Shown piece by piece: positions 61,358-64,000 of a stretch of 64,000 nt of DNA. Where the stretch lies: NCBI RefSeq assembly GCF_021390675.1, contig NZ_JAJEJV010000004.1, positions 1,736,001-1,800,000 on the forward strand, in the 5' to 3' direction. Under the pieces are notes generated by a model. That model was not told where the DNA came from and searched no databases. It saw only the letters and a program-made list of their open reading frames with translations. Each line of letters begins with the position of its first letter. The first letter of the stretch is position 1. A program made the translations under genes and the position numbers. This stretch comes from Dyella sp. 2HG41-7. Its GTDB lineage: Bacteria > Pseudomonadota > Gammaproteobacteria > Xanthomonadales > Rhodanobacteraceae.

Positions 61358-61486
61358 AAAGCAGGGGATCTGACGGGGAAGCAGAATGACGACGCATTAT
61401 ACGCCGTCATGGTGCGATGCGTCATTGATGTGCGACGACGCTGCAAATCCCGGGATTTTTTCGTCCGTGCCCCGAAATTTTCGACG

Positions 61487-61984
61487 CTAGGCCGCCGCTT
61501 TCTCCAGTACGGACAGGTCGATCTTTTTCATGCTCAATACGGCTTTCATGACGCGTTGCGCCTTGGTTGCGTCGCCAGCGGTTAGCAGTTCGATCAATTG
61601 CGCAGGCACGATTTGCCAACTGAGTCCGTAACGGTCTTGCAGCCAACCGCATTGTTGGAAAGACGGATCGCCGTCTTTCGATAGTGCGTTCCAGTAGTGA
61701 TCGATCTCCGCTTGATCGCGACAATTCACCACCAGCGATACCGCAGGCGTGAAATGAAAAGCGGGGCCGCCATTGAGTGCGGTGAATGCGTGTCCATCCA
61801 ATTCGAACGCGACGGTCATCACCGAGCCGGCCGGTCGATGCGCGGCGTTGGCCGATTCGTTGTCGTATCGCGTTGTGGCGAGGATACGCGCGTTTTCGAA
61901 GATCGACACATAGCGATGCGCCGCTTCTTCCGCCTCGTCGTTGAACCACAGAAACGGCGTAATGCGCTGGAATCGCGTGTTCAT
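61487..61984 (-). CDS. PhnB-like VOC/glyoxalase-superfamily protein
   Basis: 165 residues from the ATG at 61984 (GGAGG upstream; open codons further upstream are not supported). 3-demethylubiquinone-9 methyltransferase/PhnB-type domain: ITPFLWFNDEAEEAAHRYVSIF, SVMTVAFELDGHAFTALNGGP, FHFTPAVSLVVNC and QQCGWLQDRYGLSWQIVP. The fold is a VOC dimer; the role of PhnB-like proteins is unknown. Single gene. Confidence 0.92.
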   Translation of the reverse strand: MNTRFQRITPFLWFNDEAEEAAHRYVSIFENARILATTRYDNESANAAHRPAGSVMTVAFELDGHAFTALNGGPAFHFTPAVSLVVNCRDQAEIDHYWNALSKDGDPSFQQCGWLQDRYGLSWQIVPAQLIELLTAGDATKAQRVMKAVLSMKKIDLSVLEKAAA

Positions 61985-62719
61985 GGATACCTCCGGTTCG
62001 CCATGAGGGGAAGCCTTGCTGATACGACGAGCGAGGCGGTGCGAAATCGACATAGTGCAACGCGGCGCTCGACTCGGGTGTTGTCCGCGCTGGCTATCGT
62101 TGTCAGTCATGTCTGTAAGTTTTTGCGTCGCTGTGTCTGGCTTATCTGTGTCGCGTTTTATCCGCACGACGTGCTTCGGGGCATTCGAGTCCGTTGCATT
62201 TGACTGTGCGTGGGCGCGTTCCAAGTGTTGCGTTGCAACGGAAAAGGCCATGTTTTAAGCCGTTCTGTAGGGTTTTATGTGCATGCGATGTGAATGCATG
62301 TCGCGCAGACATGACAATTTTTCCTTTGCGATACGAATCACGTTCTGGCGTGGGCAAATCGGCCAAATCGACTGGACAACGTTGTCATAACAGGCCGATA
62401 CTCGCGCCACTTTGCAACGCCATGACAGGCGATGTTCGCGAAGGAGTGCTCGAAAAACCTCGGCAAGCCATTTCAAGTCGAGGGAGCGGGGAAATGCTGT
62501 CGCGGGCCGAACGGGGTACGACGCGCGACAGATATGCAGGTGTGCTGCGCGTAGCGGTACATACGTGCGCGGCACAACTAAACGATGCAAACCATTACAC
62601 GCAGTTTGGATGCATGGATGCGTAATGGCGTTCGTCCCGCCCGGCTGCCGGAATTGCAGCCTGACGAAAGCCGATGTTTCTCAACTGTTGCGGTTCAGTC
62701 CAACTCTGGAGACATTCCT
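61985..62719. other. Large intergenic region upstream of the chitinase
   Basis: About 730 bases between the minus-strand PhnB-like gene and the chitinase. No supported gene. A stem CCATTACACGCA/TGCGTAATGG lies near 62590-62625 (CCATTAC...GTAATGG around a 20-base loop), about 95 bases before the chitinase start, possibly in its leader. I looked for a c-di-GMP (GEMM) riboswitch here and did not find its conserved GGCAAACC/GCAAAGCC segments. Confidence 0.5.
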
Positions 62720-64000
62720 ATGCATGTGAAGTCACTGACCTTTAGTTCGTTGAGCACGGCGATTTTTGCTGCGCTTTCCACCACGGCGCTTACGGTAGCG
62801 CCCGTGCAAACCGTGCATGCGCAATCAAGCTGCGCGGCCGCGTGGGTATCGACGAACGTGTACACCGCCGGTAATGAAGTGAGCGAAAGCGGCGTCAATT
62901 ACGTTGCGAATTTCTGGACGCAGGGCAACGATCCAGCCACCAGCAACGGCGGCGCCGGAAGCGGCCAACCCTGGACATCGCAAGGCGCTTGCGGCGGTTC
63001 GCCGACGCCGACACCCACACCAACGCCGACACCGTCCGGTTGCGATGCGGCTTGGAATTCGTCGACCGCATACAACGGCGGCGCGTTGGTGAGCGAAAAC
63101 AGCATCAACTACAAAGCGAATTTCTGGACGGAAGGTAACGATCCTGCGACCAATAACGGTCCTGCCGGCAGTGGTGCGCCGTGGACATCATTGGGTTCGT
63201 GCAGTGGCTCGCCCACACCAACGCCCACGCCGACTCCAACCCCAACCCCGACGCCGACGCCGACACCCACCCCGACGCCGACACCCACTCCAACCCCGAC
63301 ACCCACTCCTACGGGCTTTATCTTCAGCCCGTACAAGGACATGAGCATCAACATGAACTGGAACACGTACGCCATGTCGACGGACGTGACGGGTACGCTG
63401 ATTCCCGTGGCCGGCAGCGGCAGTCTTTATTCGACGCAAGAGCCGAATCTTCCCGCCATCACGCTGGCGTTCGCCACGGGCGAATGCGGAAGCGAAAGTT
63501 GGGCAGGCGTTACGCCGTCGGAATTCATCAGCGCCAATATCACGCCAGGCGCGGCGAATTCGCTTGCGAGTGCGGGTTTGAAATACATCGTGTCCACGGG
63601 CGGCGAGGCTGGCGTGTTCACGTGCGGATCGGCCTCCGCGTTCCAAAGCTTTATCGCGAAGTACTACACCGCGCAAATGGTGGGCGTCGACTTCGACATC
63701 GAAGGCGGGCAAACGCAAGCCGAAGTGCAGCAGCTCGTCGCCGACGTGGCTGCAGCGCAATCGCAGTATCCGAACCTGCGGTTCTCGTTCACGCTAGCGA
63801 CCTTGGGTGCGTCGGACGGCAGCTACGGCGGCATCAATCAGTTGGGTCAATGGGTGGTGCAAGCGATTAAGTCGTCCAGCCCCGCGCTCAACAACTACAC
63901 CATCAATCTGATGACGATGGACTTCGGCGGTACCAGTTCCGCCAATTGCGTAGTGGTGAACGGCGCCTGCGAGATGGGCCAGTCCGCGGTGCAAGCGGCG
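62720..64000 (+). CDS. Secreted GH18-type chitinase with two CBM5/12 modules (3' truncated by window)
   Basis: 427 residues visible, GGAGA before the ATG at 62720; no stop before the window end. Signal peptide (to about residue 34, VHAQS). Two chitin-binding CBM5/12 modules (37-91 and 107-161: CAAAWVSTNVYTAGNEVS... and CDAAWNSSTAYNGGALVS..., with conserved W/Y and AxFWTxGNDPAT), each followed by a Pro-Thr linker, the second of 17 PT units. A GH18-like catalytic domain then has the acidic motif VGVDFDIEGG near residue 323 (DxDxE). It degrades chitin outside the cell. The rest lies beyond the window. Confidence 0.9.
   Translation, partial: MHVKSLTFSSLSTAIFAALSTTALTVAPVQTVHAQSSCAAAWVSTNVYTAGNEVSESGVNYVANFWTQGNDPATSNGGAGSGQPWTSQGACGGSPTPTPTPTPTPSGCDAAWNSSTAYNGGALVSENSINYKANFWTEGNDPATNNGPAGSGAPWTSLGSCSGSPTPTPTPTPTPTPTPTPTPTPTPTPTPTPTPTPTGFIFSPYKDMSINMNWNTYAMSTDVTGTLIPVAGSGSLYSTQEPNLPAITLAFATGECGSESWAGVTPSEFISANITPGAANSLASAGLKYIVSTGGEAGVFTCGSASAFQSFIAKYYTAQMVGVDFDIEGGQTQAEVQQLVADVAAAQSQYPNLRFSFTLATLGASDGSYGGINQLGQWVVQAIKSSSPALNNYTINLMTMDFGGTSSANCVVVNGACEMGQSAVQAA
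63212..63313 (+). repeat. Hexanucleotide repeat encoding a (Pro-Thr)17 linker
   Basis: Seventeen consecutive CCN-ACN pairs between the second chitin-binding module and the catalytic domain. The codons are varied rather than identical, so the repeat may be old, but the length is likely to differ between strains. A shorter version (about five PT units) links the first and second modules. Confidence 0.9.

Noticed and set aside
62400-62719. c-di-GMP riboswitch (GEMM) upstream of the chitinase
   Set aside because: The conserved GGCAAACC and GCAAAGCC segments and the tetraloop arrangement were not found.
63212-63313. Apparent CRISPR-like array
   Set aside because: The repeat is a protein-coding Pro-Thr linker in frame with the chitinase, with no spacers.

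Overview
The window is about 64 kb of moderately GC-rich chromosomal DNA (roughly 57-60% GC by eye). Genes are tightly packed on both strands, with G/A-rich Shine-Dalgarno sites and short intergenic gaps holding palindromic repeats. The gene set suggests a gammaproteobacterium of the Xanthomonadales/Lysobacterales, probably Rhodanobacteraceae (Dyella/Luteibacter/Rhodanobacter-like): FabV enoyl reductase, YgiB/YgiC pair, YXWGXW protein, many GGDEF proteins, secreted GH18 chitinase, and 'GCCCCGGC...GCCGGGGC' palindromes. The genus is an inference. I saw no rRNA, tRNA, CRISPR array, prophage or intact insertion sequence.

Layout. 0-4.4 kb: the tail of a sialidase/BNR-like gene, four small exported or membrane proteins of unknown role, then a fatty-acid desaturase. 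4.5-13.7 kb: msrB, an ATP-grasp ligase, a GT39-type glycosyltransferase, an SDR + ECF sigma (SnoaL tail) pair, a 2'-5' RNA ligase-like protein and secreted proteins. 14.6-20.7 kb: a 7TM-type diguanylate cyclase, a cupin, ygiB/ygiC, a membrane Mrr-like nuclease, a GNAT and an SPFH protein. 20.7-24.8 kb: two tandem periplasmic-TPR diguanylate cyclases behind a small acidic peptide gene. 25-34.6 kb: metabolic and exported genes, fabV, a ferritin-like/ferredoxin/CDGSH fusion, and an SDR divergent from a LysR regulator. 34.7-47.9 kb: phospholipase C-type phosphoesterase, two 2-oxoglutarate oxygenases, orphan ExbD, Ca2+/H+ antiporter, ArsR/SRPBCC, YCII + ECF42-type sigma, an MHS-family transporter, and a second Mrr-like nuclease. 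48-60 kb: a c-di-GMP-rich block. 60-64 kb: MFS transporter, a PhnB-like protein and a truncated chitinase.

The most interesting part is 51.9-55.1 kb. It holds a tetrapyrrole-methylase-fold enzyme that closely resembles the split borosin alpha-N-methyltransferases (SonM/OphMA type). This is followed by a small acidic peptide whose N-terminus looks like a SonA-type borosin binding domain, and then by a periplasmic-TPR diguanylate cyclase. A second copy of the peptide + TPR-GGDEF pair lies at 20.7-24.8 kb without its own methyltransferase. I infer a RiPP system in which one methyltransferase may serve two precursors, each tied to a membrane diguanylate cyclase that could read a peptide signal.

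Seven loci in 64 kb encode GGDEF and/or EAL proteins. One of them, a propeller-Y_Y_Y-GGDEF sensor, is split by an in-frame TGA at 50503-50505. Two unknown paralogs (48214-48585 and 56145-56519) sit inside the same block. Assignments are from reading motifs and from memory of the families; no database search was possible.
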